A DNA stretch of 64,000 nucleotides from Symbiodinium natans (lineage: Eukaryota > Sar > Dinophyceae > Suessiales > Symbiodiniaceae): assembly GCA_905221605.1 (NCBI GenBank), contig CAJNDS010000957.1:64001-128000 (forward strand). The letters run 5' to 3'. The notes beneath the pieces are model-generated. The model saw only the letters and a program-made list of their open reading frames with translations, was not told the origin of the DNA and ran no database searches. A program made the position numbers and the translations under genes. Position 1 is the first letter of the stretch. Each line of letters starts with the position of its first letter. Shown one piece after another: positions 1 to 7,941 of the stretch.

Positions 1-333
1 TAGCAGCCGGGGCCTGCGTGATGATGACCTGGGACTGCATTGGACCCATGCCCGTGGGTTCAGTGCAGGTTCGGGGTTGAGTGCCTCATGTTTCCATATC
101 CTTCTGTTCAACAACCAGAGCTGATGAGTGCTTCTACCTACTGCAAGGTTCCGAGCGCGTTTTAAGCTTTCTTACAAAAACTCAGACCTTGGCAATGGTC
201 CTGTTGCCATACAAGTACCAAGTTGTTGTTCGCAGATGCTCGCCCTGGCAATTCATCCGAGCTGCCATTGCTGGGCAGGTCTCCTGGCAGGCAACTAGAT
301 ACGATCACAGCTCCATGATGGTTTATAGGGTCG

Positions 334-366
334 GGTTTAGGGTTTAGGGTTTAGGGTTTAGGGTTT
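334..366 (+). repeat. Interstitial telomeric array (TTTAGGG)
   Basis: About 4.7 perfect units. Confidence 0.9.
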
Positions 367-440
367 CTTCTCCGAAGAGCGAATATCGGGCGCCAGCGTG
401 AAACATGACCATTTGTTGCTCCCAAGTCCTCGAAGCAACC
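367..440 (-). CDS. Coding-like exon reading into a telomeric array
   Basis: After acceptor GGCTCAG one frame reads GLGSNKWSCFTLAPDIRSSE and then stops at a TAA that is part of the telomeric array at 334-366. This could be a terminal exon whose stop codon is supplied by the repeat. Confidence 0.35.
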
Positions 441-3400
441 CTGAGCCGTTAACAAAATACAAGACAACTAACCATGAACTACCCAAAGAGCTCACTACCC
501 CTTTTGTTCAGGAATATTCTGTAAATCGTATAGGGAACCTTAATATGATTTATGGTATACCTCTTCCTTAAATTGAGGGATGTTGGGCTCTTCAGGTAGA
601 GGAAGCAGGCGGGATGCGACGCCCCCAACCAAGGCGCGTGTCCCTAAACCCTTACTAAAGCCTAAACCCCAAATGTCTGGGCTCATCTATGCAAGATGGC
701 AGTGTACTTGTAGAGAACCAACTGACCTGGGAATGGAATAGGATGCACTTTTGCGAAGGCGTACCTTCGGGACCCGCGCCTGTCAATGAACATCAACCAA
801 CATACCCGCAAGCTTAAGCTGAAACCACCGCAGCCAAGAGGTCAACACCTGAGTGATAATGCCACCTCTGGGCCACTGCGATGATGTATGAAGATAGGGG
901 CACCGGGATAGAAGCGTGTTGATACCGAGTGTAGAAGGGACCCTAAACCCTGGCTACCCTAAACCCTAAACCCCGACAGGCTTCCCTGAAATGGGATCTC
1001 CTCGTTTAGCCGCCGCTCGATCTTCGGCGGCGCGGGCTCACCGCCCTCGGGCTCGACCTCTTGCTCCTGACCGGTGCTTGGAGGTTCATGGTTCCTTTAA
1101 AACCGAGGGGCCTATATACGTGGGCCATATGTACAGTTAGAATTGGTGAAACCCTAAACCCTAAACCCTTGGTGCAGAAGTACCATGAACCTCCAAGTAG
1201 GGGTGACAGCGCGGCTTCAACAGGTCCGGGGGCTTTGGCAAGTTGCAGACCCGACGCCGAAGGGACGTGAGGTACAGGACTCTACAGGCCCTATAGGAAT
1301 TCAGGGTTTAGGGTTTAGGTTTAGGGTTTAGGGTTTAGGGTTTAGCTCCACGGATACCTCGACTTCAACATGGAGCGCCTAAACGCGAAGCACCCCCCAC
1401 CGGGACCTCCTCGGTCTTCGGCACCTCGATGTCGTAGCGGAAGAGCCTAGTCGACTCCAGGAAGCAAGGCTCCCATATGATCATCTGGGGGGTTTACGAA
1501 GATTGGGGACCCCGAAAAGAGACCCCCAAATGGTAGGATTCCCCTATAGTAAGGACCCCAAGAAGGTACCCCTAAGTTCGGAAAGCCCCATATCACCCCG
1601 TATGAGCACCTGTGACAGCCCGTGTCTGCGGCCTGCCAAATTCACGAGCAAAACAGGGTTTAGGGAAGACAGCGTGTCCTAAATTATAAAAAACCCCTTC
1701 ACTCAACCAATCTTCCAATGCAACCAACGAGCTTTTCAGCCTGAGCAAAGCCAATGGAACCTGCAGAAGCAAAGATGTGGGTGCACAGCTGCAAAGATGT
1801 GGGGGTTTACGGAAGTAGGGGACCCCCAAAATAGAGCCCCCAGATAGTCGGATCCCCTTATTTTAGGACCCCAATAAGGGTACCCCTAATTTCGGAAGCC
1901 GCCATCAAGATACTTTGAGAGGGGGGGCTCATGATCTGCGATCCTTGGAGGTGATTGTGGACAACTCATGCAACCCTCACACCTTAGCTTAGGGCTTAGG
2001 GCTTAGGGCTTAGGGCTTAGAGGGCTTAGGGCTTAGAGGGCTTAGGGTTTAGGGGTATTCGGAGGGGGGTGGCAGTGGATTGTCGAAACCCATGCCAGAT
2101 ATCGAGCCTGCATCGAGGACATATCCCCTGAAGTGGCACACGCTTGAGGAGATCTGCGTAATCCTGAGCTGCATCAAAAAGGGCCTTTGAGATCTGAAAC
2201 ATGCACAGAAATTGGGTGGACAAGGCAAGGTCGCGTGCTGTGCCACAAAATGGTTTTTCCACAATGACTGATCCACCCTCTCGCAAACATTTATCAGGTG
2301 TTGACTAGAGACCCTTTGCAGAGGAAGCATCGTTTTATCCAGGTCCGCACTGCTCACCTCCTCGGGCAAAGAGAGGTGTGGCACCTTGAAGTGATCTGCC
2401 ACGGCCTGGGCCTGAGCTGCTGACATCTTGGTCAGAAGTCACAATGCCCTGCAACAAGTGTAACCACCAGGTTTGAGAGATTGCTAGGCCAGCTGCCAGG
2501 TTTGTCTTTCCGGAGGTTGGCGGCCCTGCGATGAGAATCCTGGGCAATGCCGATTCCGAATTACGTCTTTGAAGCCATCCAATGTCTTGGCCACAGAGCT
2601 TCGCAAAACTTTGGCATGCCACCCGCCCTTCGCCATCCCATGCCTCAATTGCAGGCACGGGTCCGCATAGACCGCAGCTTCTTACCGGCGCAGAACTCGT
2701 CCGCAATCGTGCGGAGGTTTGCCAGAAGACCATTCCTGGAGCGTTCTGGTGCTTTAACATGTTCTAGGGAGCAAGGCACATGTTTGCCCAAGAGTGCCCA
2801 CAAGCAAGGCGATGCTACAAATGTGAAACATCCGTAAGACCCTAAATCCTAAATCCTAAACCCTAAACCCTAAGCCCTAGACCCTAAGCCCTGCCTAAGC
2901 CCTAAGGCCCTAAACCCTAAACCCTAAACCCTAAACCCTCAACCCTAAACCCTAAACCCTAAACCCTAAACCCTGAACCGACTCCGAGTTGTCAAGCCCG
3001 GGCACTTGCAAACCCAGCCCGGAGGATCGAGGCTTGCGCAGAAGTCCTGGCCAATGGGATCTGCTTGGAGGTCCTAGTTGTCCAGTAACCTGGGGGAATT
3101 AAAGGTTAACCTTTGGGATTATAAGGGGATTATACTACCCCAAAAAGGTTAAAGGTTACCTACTCTACTACTAGGAGGTCCATTTGGGTAGTTATAAGTA
3201 GGGTTATGAGAACCCTAAATAGGGTTGAAAAGTATAGTTACCATAATGATACCCCTACTTATAACTGCCCGTGAACCCTCCAAGTGGGGTGGGTATTTCG
3301 TATCAGCTGGGTGTGTGCTGGCGGTGTTTTGGGTCCTGATGATTCCGTTGGGTACTGTCGGCAACAGCTTCCAGGATGACCCCATGCATGAAGAATCCGT

Positions 3401-6400
3401 CCCGAGAAGTCCGACTTTCATCGTGCTTTCCCGCCCGAAGCTTCCAAACAGAGCAGAAGCTGCAGGGCAGAGCAAGTTTCCGATCGTCAGCTTCAGCCGA
3501 ATGCAGGCGCAAGGTTGCAGCTTCAGACTGATGAGTTGGAGGTAGACAACAGACATAGACAGGTTGTAGACCGCAGACTGTGCACGGCATTACGCATAGC
3601 TTCTCGACGAGCTCACAAAACAAGTTTTCTTACGTACAAGTGCAATCTAGAGATTAGTGAGCAAATCGTAGTTCAGGATATGGGGGTCATAGTCATATAC
3701 CCCTTATATAACAATGATCCCTATTAGGGTATATGGGCCATAAACCCTTTTAGGGTCCACCCTTGCTTCCGTTTGGGCTGGGTGGGGAATGCCATGGACC
3801 CTAAACCCTAAACCCTAAGCCCTAAACCCTAAACCCTAGACCCTAGACCCTAGACCCTAGACCCTGAACCCTAAGCCCTAAACCCTTGGTCCCCAAGGCA
3901 AACCCTCTGACCGTGTCAAAGTAGATCCTCGGCGAGTGCGATAGCCGAGGGCTCCAGCCAAAGGTCCAAAGCCATGGCTTCCTGCAGGTATATACCGCTT
4001 CAGGGTTCGTGGGCTGGTTAGGGTCTAGGGTCTGGGGTCTGGGGTCTGGGGTGTAGGGTCTAGGGTCTAGGGTTTAGGGTTTGGGGTTTGGGGTTTAGGG
4101 TTTTAAGGTTTAGTTCTTTTTTGCTTCCCGCCTAGCCGACTGACAGCCACTCCGCACGGCAAATGTCTGGCTTTGCTTTGACTGAAGAATGATGCTTTTC
4201 AAGTGGTGCAGAAAATGGGGCCCGTTGCGCTACCTTAGCGCACCAGATGCACAAACCGAGCACAAGCATTTAGAATCACAACCTCCGCATACGAATGTAA
4301 GCATACAACAGGTTTAGGTTCTTGCCACCTGCAGCCTTAGGGTTCAGGGTCTTAGGGTGGGGATTCTTGGGGGTGAGGTTTAGGTCCAGGGTGTTTGGGG
4401 CTTTGGCATCCTAGGTCCCGACACAGCTGCAGAATGCAAAGAAAGCACAATGAACGAATCCCAAAGTAGACCTATATGGGGGGTTTCCGGAAATAGGGGT
4501 ACCCTTTTTGGGGAGTCCCTGTAAGGGGATGTAAGGGGATTCTATTCTATTTGGGGTATAAAAGGGGCAGCCCGATTTTCGTAAACCCCCAAAGTAGACC
4601 TGCAGCAAACCGGGTCCTGCAAGTCGGTGATGGCACCCTGATCAATGCTTGCCTGGCAGGGGGTCTGTTTGGGGCTTGCGTGGCTGACGGCCCGCAGCTA
4701 CTCACGATGCTGAGAGGAGTATGTACCAAAGAGCCCAATATCCCTTAACTAAGATACCTTAAATCATATTCAGGACCCCTATATAATTGAAGGCATCTGC
4801 CTTAATTAAGGGGTATTGGGCTCTGGGGAGTTCTGTTGTTCCAGAATGCAGGGAGATACAAGCTCGAGCGCAAGCTTAAGCAAAAAAGCGCCTTGGGCAC
4901 GCGAGGCACGTCATAGTGCTCCCCCATTTCGTCCACAATTGCTTGGACGATTTCCTGTGTGCTCAGCACTGCGGGCACAAAAATGCAGTACTCGCAGCAT
5001 AACACACCGAAGTCGACCCCTGAGAATAATCTTTACACAACCGCTCACTGCTTGGTTCAAAGTCATCATGAAGAACCTCAGCCACTGAAGATCTTCTCGA
5101 GGAGCAAGAGTTTAGACAGCAAAGTGATGCCATTGAACCAAACATAAATATCAATCGCTTGCGGCTTCTGCCTGATCGACTGTGACTCTGGTTACATGCC
5201 CTTTCTGCCAGCTGCCAAACTCATGTTCGGCTCTTCTGTGCTTTCTTCGGGAGTTGATTCCTTCCTGCTCTGCGCTACAGACGCCTCATTGACATCAAAC
5301 CCTGCCAAGCCCAAACCGGTGCTTGCATGCCACAATTCTAAACTTAACTCTAAACCCTAAACCCTAAACCGACGGGACTCCGATTGCGCAGCCGGCATGG
5401 ATGGCTGCCCCTCTTTGGCAGCAGGCCTTGCGTAGATTTGGGCTTTCGGATTTTGCGTTGCCAATGGGGCTGTATAAGGTTTGCCTCTGGCACATGCCTA
5501 CATAGTGTTCTTTTGACAACGTGGGCTGGTCTGGACTCGTGCTTCATGGCCATGCCACCAACTAAGTGCAGGTAGTAGAAGCACAACAGCTGAGGCGGCG
5601 ACGGCTGATCTACGGCCAAGAAGTACGGAGTGGCTTCCAGTGGGTTGATTCCCTCCGCATTCCTTATTTCAACTTGAACTTGGCTGAAATCCAACAGGCG
5701 CAAGCAAATCTCTTCGCTTATGGAACTGACACTGCTCAGGGTGTGCGCGACCAGAAAACACTTTTCAGTGGACACGGCCGCCCTTCAATGCTTCTGTTCT
5801 GTGGCTTGGGGCTCCGACTAAAAAGAAGGAACGTGGTTTGGTGCATGGGGCAAGCTTCATTCCGTGAACAATCTGCTGCGTAGAGCCCGGAAAACCCGGC
5901 TAAGCAAGCAAGCGAACAGTGGACCATCTGCCACCAAGGGCATCATTCTACTACAAAGCCTGGGTCGTGCTGCAATCAAGCTTCGTGATTACTTGTCGGA
6001 CGACCCGCGCCATGTCCCGCACGTGGACCTGCGAGCATCGGTGCCCTACCCAAACAGACCTTGCTTGACTAGCTGTGCTAGCTCCAATACCCACTTTCCT
6101 TTCAAGTTCCGAAGTCAGCCCAGCAGGCATCATACGTAGTATTCGTCAAACATATGTCAATATTGGCCACGATGAATGCTGCGCCGCACACCAGCATCGT
6201 CAGCCTTCCTGCAGCCCAGGTGCAGTGGGCACCTTGTTGATGCCCGGGGTCACCACGACCTTGACGTCAGCATGTGGGCGGTTGTCAAAATCATGATCCC
6301 TGTTTGGGGGTACCAAAAATACTAGGCGCCGTATTAGAATAGGGATCCAAAAAGGGACCCAGAATTTTGACAACCACCCATGTAGCCGTCAGCTACTTCA

Positions 6401-7701
6401 TGATTGGTACCCCCGAAGACCCGGCCGCAATCGTCCACAGATCACTTTTCATTCTGTCAACGATGCTTCCGAAGATTGTCAGGTTCATCCCGTGTTAAGG
6501 TGCTTTGTTAGGATGAGTTTGAGCCAGAGGGTTGCATGGGATGCTGGCAGTTTCTTCTGCTCTGGGATGCAGCAGCATTCTGGCAGTCCCGGTTGAAATT
6601 TCCCAAGAAGCCCACAGACCTGCTATGCATGCCCAGGCACATGGGACTGCACGCCCCGCCACGCGTCTTTGAACATCTCTACGAAGATGTTCTCCCCCTC
6701 CCCATACCTCAAGATTAGTGTTGGGAGTCTTGGGGCTTGGTGAAGGAATTCGGGGAGAGCAAATGGGGGGGGGGGGAGGCCAGGTTCGGAATCTTAAGGA
6801 TCAAGCTGCGGGCCCTTCTGAAAGCGAACCCTCTGCACCATGACCGCCCGAAACCTATCCACCAAAAATGGCTCAGACACGACTATCAGGTTCATGAAAC
6901 TGAGCCCTTCTGAACCAAGGGTTTAGGGCGTTTAGGGCTTAGGGTTTAGTAGGGTAACTATTCTAGTGTCCAGCAGGCTGCAGAACCCCGCCGGCCACAA
7001 CGAAGCCTTTCACCTGCGATCCCTCGCGGTTGAAGCAGTTGAAGACCAGATCCTCCATCTCTTTCCACCTTAGGGTTTAATTAGGGTTTAGGGTTTAGGG
7101 TAGCACGCCCAACTCTACAACCCAAACCCCCCTTGAACCCAGACAACCTAAACCCGAAACCCCTAAACCCACACACCTCCATGCAACGTCAGCAACTCAG
7201 ACATGCCAGGTGTGTTGCGCAGCCCTGACCTCTCTTTTTTTGAGCCCTAAGTCGGGAAGTACTTGCTACTTCAGGTCCTTCTTGGTGCACTTCGGGGTGT
7301 TTTCTGGCTGTGGTCTGATTATAGCATGAGGGCGTTAAGCTCAATCCGCACAAGATCCACGTCCCAGCCGCTGCTCGTATTGGGAGCCCTCGGCTGGTTT
7401 TCGCCGCAGGTAGTCAGAGTCCTGTGGAGAGGGATGGGGATGGGCGTGCTCTCATGATGAAGAAGATCGCAAGATATGGGGGTTTGCGAAGGACCCCTAT
7501 AAGATAGACACCCAAATAGAACAGACCCCCCAAAAGGGCCCCCCCCCCCCCCCCCCATTTTCGGAAACCCCCTTATCGCAAGTTGCTTATTTGCTGGGGG
7601 ACTCTGCAAGAGTGAGGAGCCTACTTCAGTCAGTTTCAGCCAGCTGGGTCCTTAATCGGTGATCCAGACACCTCGGGCTTGGTGCCAGACCATACCATTA
7701 C
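367..7701 (-). CDS. AK7: Adenylate kinase 7-type gene (multi-exon, internal to 3' part)
   Basis: AK7 proteins are axonemal/ciliary. They join an N-terminal NAD-epimerase-like Rossmann domain to an adenylate kinase domain that interconverts AMP, ATP and ADP. In minus-strand order I see exons at 7701-7645, 7421-7361, 7060-6979, 6707-6653, 6259-6224, 6028-5982, 5662-5605, 4968-4892, 3981-3934, 2539-2490, 2419-2358, 2163-2108 and 1760-1708. Further coding-like exons at 1446-1401, 1066-972, 779-727 and 440-367 may be its 3' end. Motifs run in family order: YGEGENIF, TPGINKVPT, VHVRDMARVV, PYFLAVD, EIVQAIVDEMG, P-loop GPPTSGKT, then RGYVLDAG joined to SIGFAQAEKL. Several junctions keep frame exactly with GC-AG introns (6979/6707, 6224/6028, 5982/5662, 2490/2419, 2108/1760). 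The kinase core is degenerate: GYVLDG-FPRT is replaced. Introns carry telomeric arrays and MITEs. Gaps in phase mean some exons are missing. Confidence 0.72.
486..597. mobile_element. MITE family A
   Basis: AT-rich palindrome with ends like AAAGAGCTCA and TTGGGCTCTT. Confidence 0.7.
727..779 (-). CDS. Coding-like exon between good splice sites
   Basis: The acceptor CATTGACAG and a strong donor CCCAG|GTCAGT bound 53 nt. Joining in phase to the exon at 972 gives RGSRRYAFAKVHPIPFP. No family match beyond position downstream of AK7. Confidence 0.38.
941..974 (-). repeat. Interstitial telomeric array (CCCTAAA)
   Basis: Imperfect units; the minus-strand start forms the donor of the exon at 972-1066. 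Confidence 0.85.
972..1066 (-). CDS. Acidic coding-like exon ending at a telomeric array
   Basis: It reads EQEVEPEGGEPAPPKIERRL then NEEIPFQGSLSG between acceptor CCGGTCAG and donor TCGGG|GTTTAG. The donor is the first unit of the telomeric array at 941-974. AK7 proteins carry an acidic insert after the QAE helix, so it could belong there. Confidence 0.5.
1077..1199. mobile_element. MITE family D with inserted telomeric units
   Basis: Terminal arms CTTGGAGGTTCATGG and CCATGAACCTCCAAG are exact inverted repeats; array at 1149-1168. Confidence 0.85.
1149..1168 (-). repeat. Telomeric units inserted in a MITE
   Basis: Nearly three units inside the element at 1077-1199, flanked by the direct repeat TTGGTG (1143-1148 and 1169-1174). 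Confidence 0.85.
1303..1345 (+). repeat. Interstitial telomeric array
   Basis: Six units, one with a 1-nt deletion. Confidence 0.88.
1401..1446 (-). CDS. Coding-like exon, possible AK7 3' region
   Basis: The minus strand reads LFRYDIEVPKTEEVP between an acceptor (GACTAG) and a donor (CCG|GTGGGG). An in-frame TAG just upstream requires splicing here. Same strand as AK7; membership is inferred from position only. Confidence 0.42.
1488..1598. mobile_element. MITE family F
   Basis: GGGGTTTACGAAGATTGGGG to TAAGTTCGGAAAGCCCC, with accordant inner segments. Confidence 0.75.
1708..1760 (-). CDS. AK7: AK7 exon (SIGFAQAEKL)
   Basis: The acceptor TTCTGCAG is followed by SIGFAQAEKLVGCIGRL and the donor TTG|GTTGAG. 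Joined to GYVLDAG it aligns residue for residue with GYVLDGFPRT-x-x-QAE-x-L of adenylate kinases. Confidence 0.6.
1803..1905. mobile_element. MITE family F
   Basis: Same layout as 1488-1598, about 80% similar by eye. Confidence 0.75.
1984..2055 (+). repeat. Telomere-variant array (CTTAGGG)
   Basis: Units are mostly GCTTAGG, with 10-bp AGAGGGCTTA variants. It adjoins the AK7 exon region. Confidence 0.8.
2108..2163 (-). CDS. AK7: AK7 exon (FRGYVLDAG)
   Basis: It encodes ITQISSSVCHFRGYVLDAG. RGYVLD is the adenylate kinase Walker B-like strand; the usual following GFPRT is absent. The GC donor (CAG|GCTCGA) joins in frame to SIGFAQAEKL at 1760, restoring the exact family spacing to the QAE-x-L helix. 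Confidence 0.68.
2358..2419 (-). CDS. AK7: AK7 exon (ADHFKVPHLSLPEE)
   Basis: This encodes an Ala/Gln-rich start and then ADHFKVPHLSLPEE, matching the adenylate kinase 'F-x-x-x-H-[IL]-S' strand after the P-loop. It ends at a canonical donor, GAG|GTGAGC. Confidence 0.65.
2490..2539 (-). CDS. AK7: AK7 exon carrying the P-loop
   Basis: The acceptor TTGCCCAG leads into RILIAGPPTSGKTNLA, a Walker A loop of adenylate kinase type (GPP-x-SGKT). A GC donor (G|GCCTAG) leaves one base that combines with CA of the next exon. Confidence 0.7.
2838..2975 (-). repeat. Interstitial telomeric array, mixed units
   Basis: About 19 units of CCCTAAA with CCCTAAG, CCCTAGA and CCTAAAT variants. Confidence 0.88.
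3112..3174. repeat. Dispersed repeat E, copy 1
   Basis: About 60 bp shared with 55078-55138, including CCCCAAAAAGGTTAAA and GGTTACCTACTCTACTACTA. Confidence 0.82.
3170..3284. mobile_element. MITE family D
   Basis: AGTTATAAGTAGGG...CCCTACTTATAACT inner arms and ...GTGAACCCTCCAAGT end. Confidence 0.7.
3797..3888 (-). repeat. Interstitial telomeric array with CCCTAGA subarray
   Basis: Thirteen units, including four to five consecutive CCCTAGA. Confidence 0.85.
3934..3981 (-). CDS. AK7: Probable AK7 exon (ALDLWLEPS)
   Basis: After the acceptor CCTGCAG the minus strand reads AMALDLWLEPSAIAL. This resembles the linker just before the kinase domain of AK7. The 3' limit (GC donor) is a guess. Confidence 0.4.
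4017..4112 (+). repeat. Degenerate telomeric array
   Basis: GGGTCTA, GGGTCTG and GGGTTTG variants. Confidence 0.75.
4477..4592. mobile_element. MITE family F
   Basis: GGGGTTTCCGGAAATAGGGG to ATTTTCGTAAACCCCC. Confidence 0.75.
4603..4719 (+). CDS. Coding-like exon wedged between two MITEs
   Basis: The plus strand reads VLQVGDGTLINACLAGG then LFGACVADGPQLLTMLRG. The acceptor (CCTGCAG) lies 11 nt after the MITE at 4477-4592 and the donor (GGA|GTATGT) 8 nt before the MITE at 4727-4834. It is opposite in strand to the AK7 gene around it. Product not recognised. Confidence 0.4.
4727..4834. mobile_element. MITE family A
   Basis: Ends AAAGAGCCCAATATCCCTTA and AAGGGGTATTGGGCTCTGG; AT-rich centre. 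Confidence 0.8.
4892..4968 (-). CDS. AK7: AK7 exon (EIVQAIVDEMG)
   Basis: The acceptor GCCCGCAG is followed by LSTQEIVQAIVDEMGEHYDV and ends with PRVPK before a GC donor (AAG|GCGCTT). It corresponds to the AK7 'TL-x-x-IV-x-AIS' helix that follows the AVD strand. Confidence 0.6.
5345..5370 (-). repeat. Interstitial telomeric array
   Basis: Three units. Confidence 0.8.
5605..5662 (-). CDS. AK7: AK7 exon (INPLEATPYFLAVDQ)
   Basis: This encodes NAEGINPLEATPYFLAVDQ, matching the AK7 strand 'P-x-Y-x-x-AVD-x-S'. The 3' edge is uncertain because no good GT or GC donor follows at once. The frame stays open from about 5790 to 5350, so a longer exon is possible. Confidence 0.55.
5982..6028 (-). CDS. 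AK7: AK7 exon (VHVRDMARVVRQVIT)
   Basis: The acceptor GCTCGCAG is followed by VHVRDMARVVRQVIT. This is the epimerase-type 'HVRDLA' helix conserved in AK7. A GC donor (AA|GCTTGA) leaves two bases completed by G from the exon at 5662. Reading through instead gives a stop at 5951. Confidence 0.68.
6224..6259 (-). CDS. AK7: AK7 exon (VVVTPGINKVPT)
   Basis: This 36-nt exon joins in phase 0, through a GC donor (ACT|GCACCT), to VHVRDMARVV. The result reproduces the AK7 'GDGTN-x-x-PT-x-HV-x-D-x-A' segment. The coding frame stays open upstream to the MITE at 6275-6380, so the true 5' edge may be there. Confidence 0.6.
6275..6380. mobile_element. MITE family G in an AK7 intron
   Basis: Terminal inverted repeat TGGGCGGTTGTCAAAAT / ATTTTGACAACCACCCA. 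Coding-like minus-strand sequence lies on both sides. Confidence 0.82.
6653..6707 (-). CDS. AK7: AK7 exon (YGEGENIFVEMFKDAWRG)
   Basis: This is one of the most diagnostic exons. YGEGENIFVEMFKDAWRG matches the family segment YG-x-GE-x-IF-x-x-x-FK-x-AW-x-G. The acceptor is CTTGAG and the donor GGGGC|GTGCAG. The preceding intron (6708-6978) contains the array at 6917-6950. Confidence 0.75.
6917..6950 (+). repeat. Telomeric units in an AK7 intron
   Basis: Imperfect units within intron 6708-6978. Confidence 0.75.
6979..7060 (-). CDS. AK7: AK7 exon (EDLVFNCF...GFVVAGGVLQ)
   Basis: The acceptor GGAAAG lies about 10 nt downstream (minus sense) of a telomeric array at 7070-7101. The exon encodes EDLVFNCFNREGSQVK then GFVVAGGVL, matching the AK7 'EKLV..T.VVASGL' segment. 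A GC donor (CA|GCCTGC) splits a Gln codon that is completed by the first base of the next exon. Confidence 0.68.
7070..7101 (+). repeat. Telomeric units in an AK7 intron
   Basis: About four units ending 10 nt from the acceptor at 7060; further CCCTAAA-like fragments lie at 7128-7171. Confidence 0.8.
7361..7421 (-). CDS. AK7: AK7 exon (DSDYLRRKPAEG)
   Basis: A CTCCACAG acceptor is followed by DSDYLRRKPAEGSQYEQRL, which matches the AK7 'EEDYRRRKPHPNF' region. The donor is C|GTGGAT. One leftover base joins AG from the exon at 7060 to make Gln in frame. Confidence 0.65.
7479..7576. mobile_element. MITE family F in an AK7 intron
   Basis: GGGGGTTTGCGAAGG to ATTTTCGGAAACCCCC with a C17 tract. Confidence 0.75.
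7645..7701 (-). CDS. AK7: AK7 exon, Rossmann domain (VMVWSGTKPE)
   Basis: The acceptor TGCAAG precedes 19 phase-0 codons beginning VMVWSGTKPE. This corresponds to the 'TVMTWA-x-KP' segment that follows a beta strand in AK7-type proteins. A GC donor (CCA|GCTGGC) lets it join in phase 0 to the exon ending at 7361. Confidence 0.55.
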
Positions 7702-7800
7702 CTTGCACATCGGCTTAGTGCATGTGACCATGTCGTGCGCGCGCTGCAAGGCAGGATCTTGCCATACTTGTTGGCAGCGTCTTTCTAGGGGTTCTCCTTT

Positions 7801-7930
7801 GGACCCTTAAGGTTGTACCCTTGGGCCCTTGGGTTTTGGGGACCCTTTTTAAAGATCGCTAGGGGAATATAGGGGCCATATTCGCAGTGTAATCAGGGGA
7901 ACCTTTAGGGGTACAACCTTAGGGGTACGA
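7801..7930. mobile_element. Single-copy palindromic MITE-like element
   Basis: CCTTAAGGTTGTACCC at one end, GGGTACAACCTTAGGGGTAC at the other. Confidence 0.6.
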
Positions 7931-7941
7931 GTCTTCATCCC

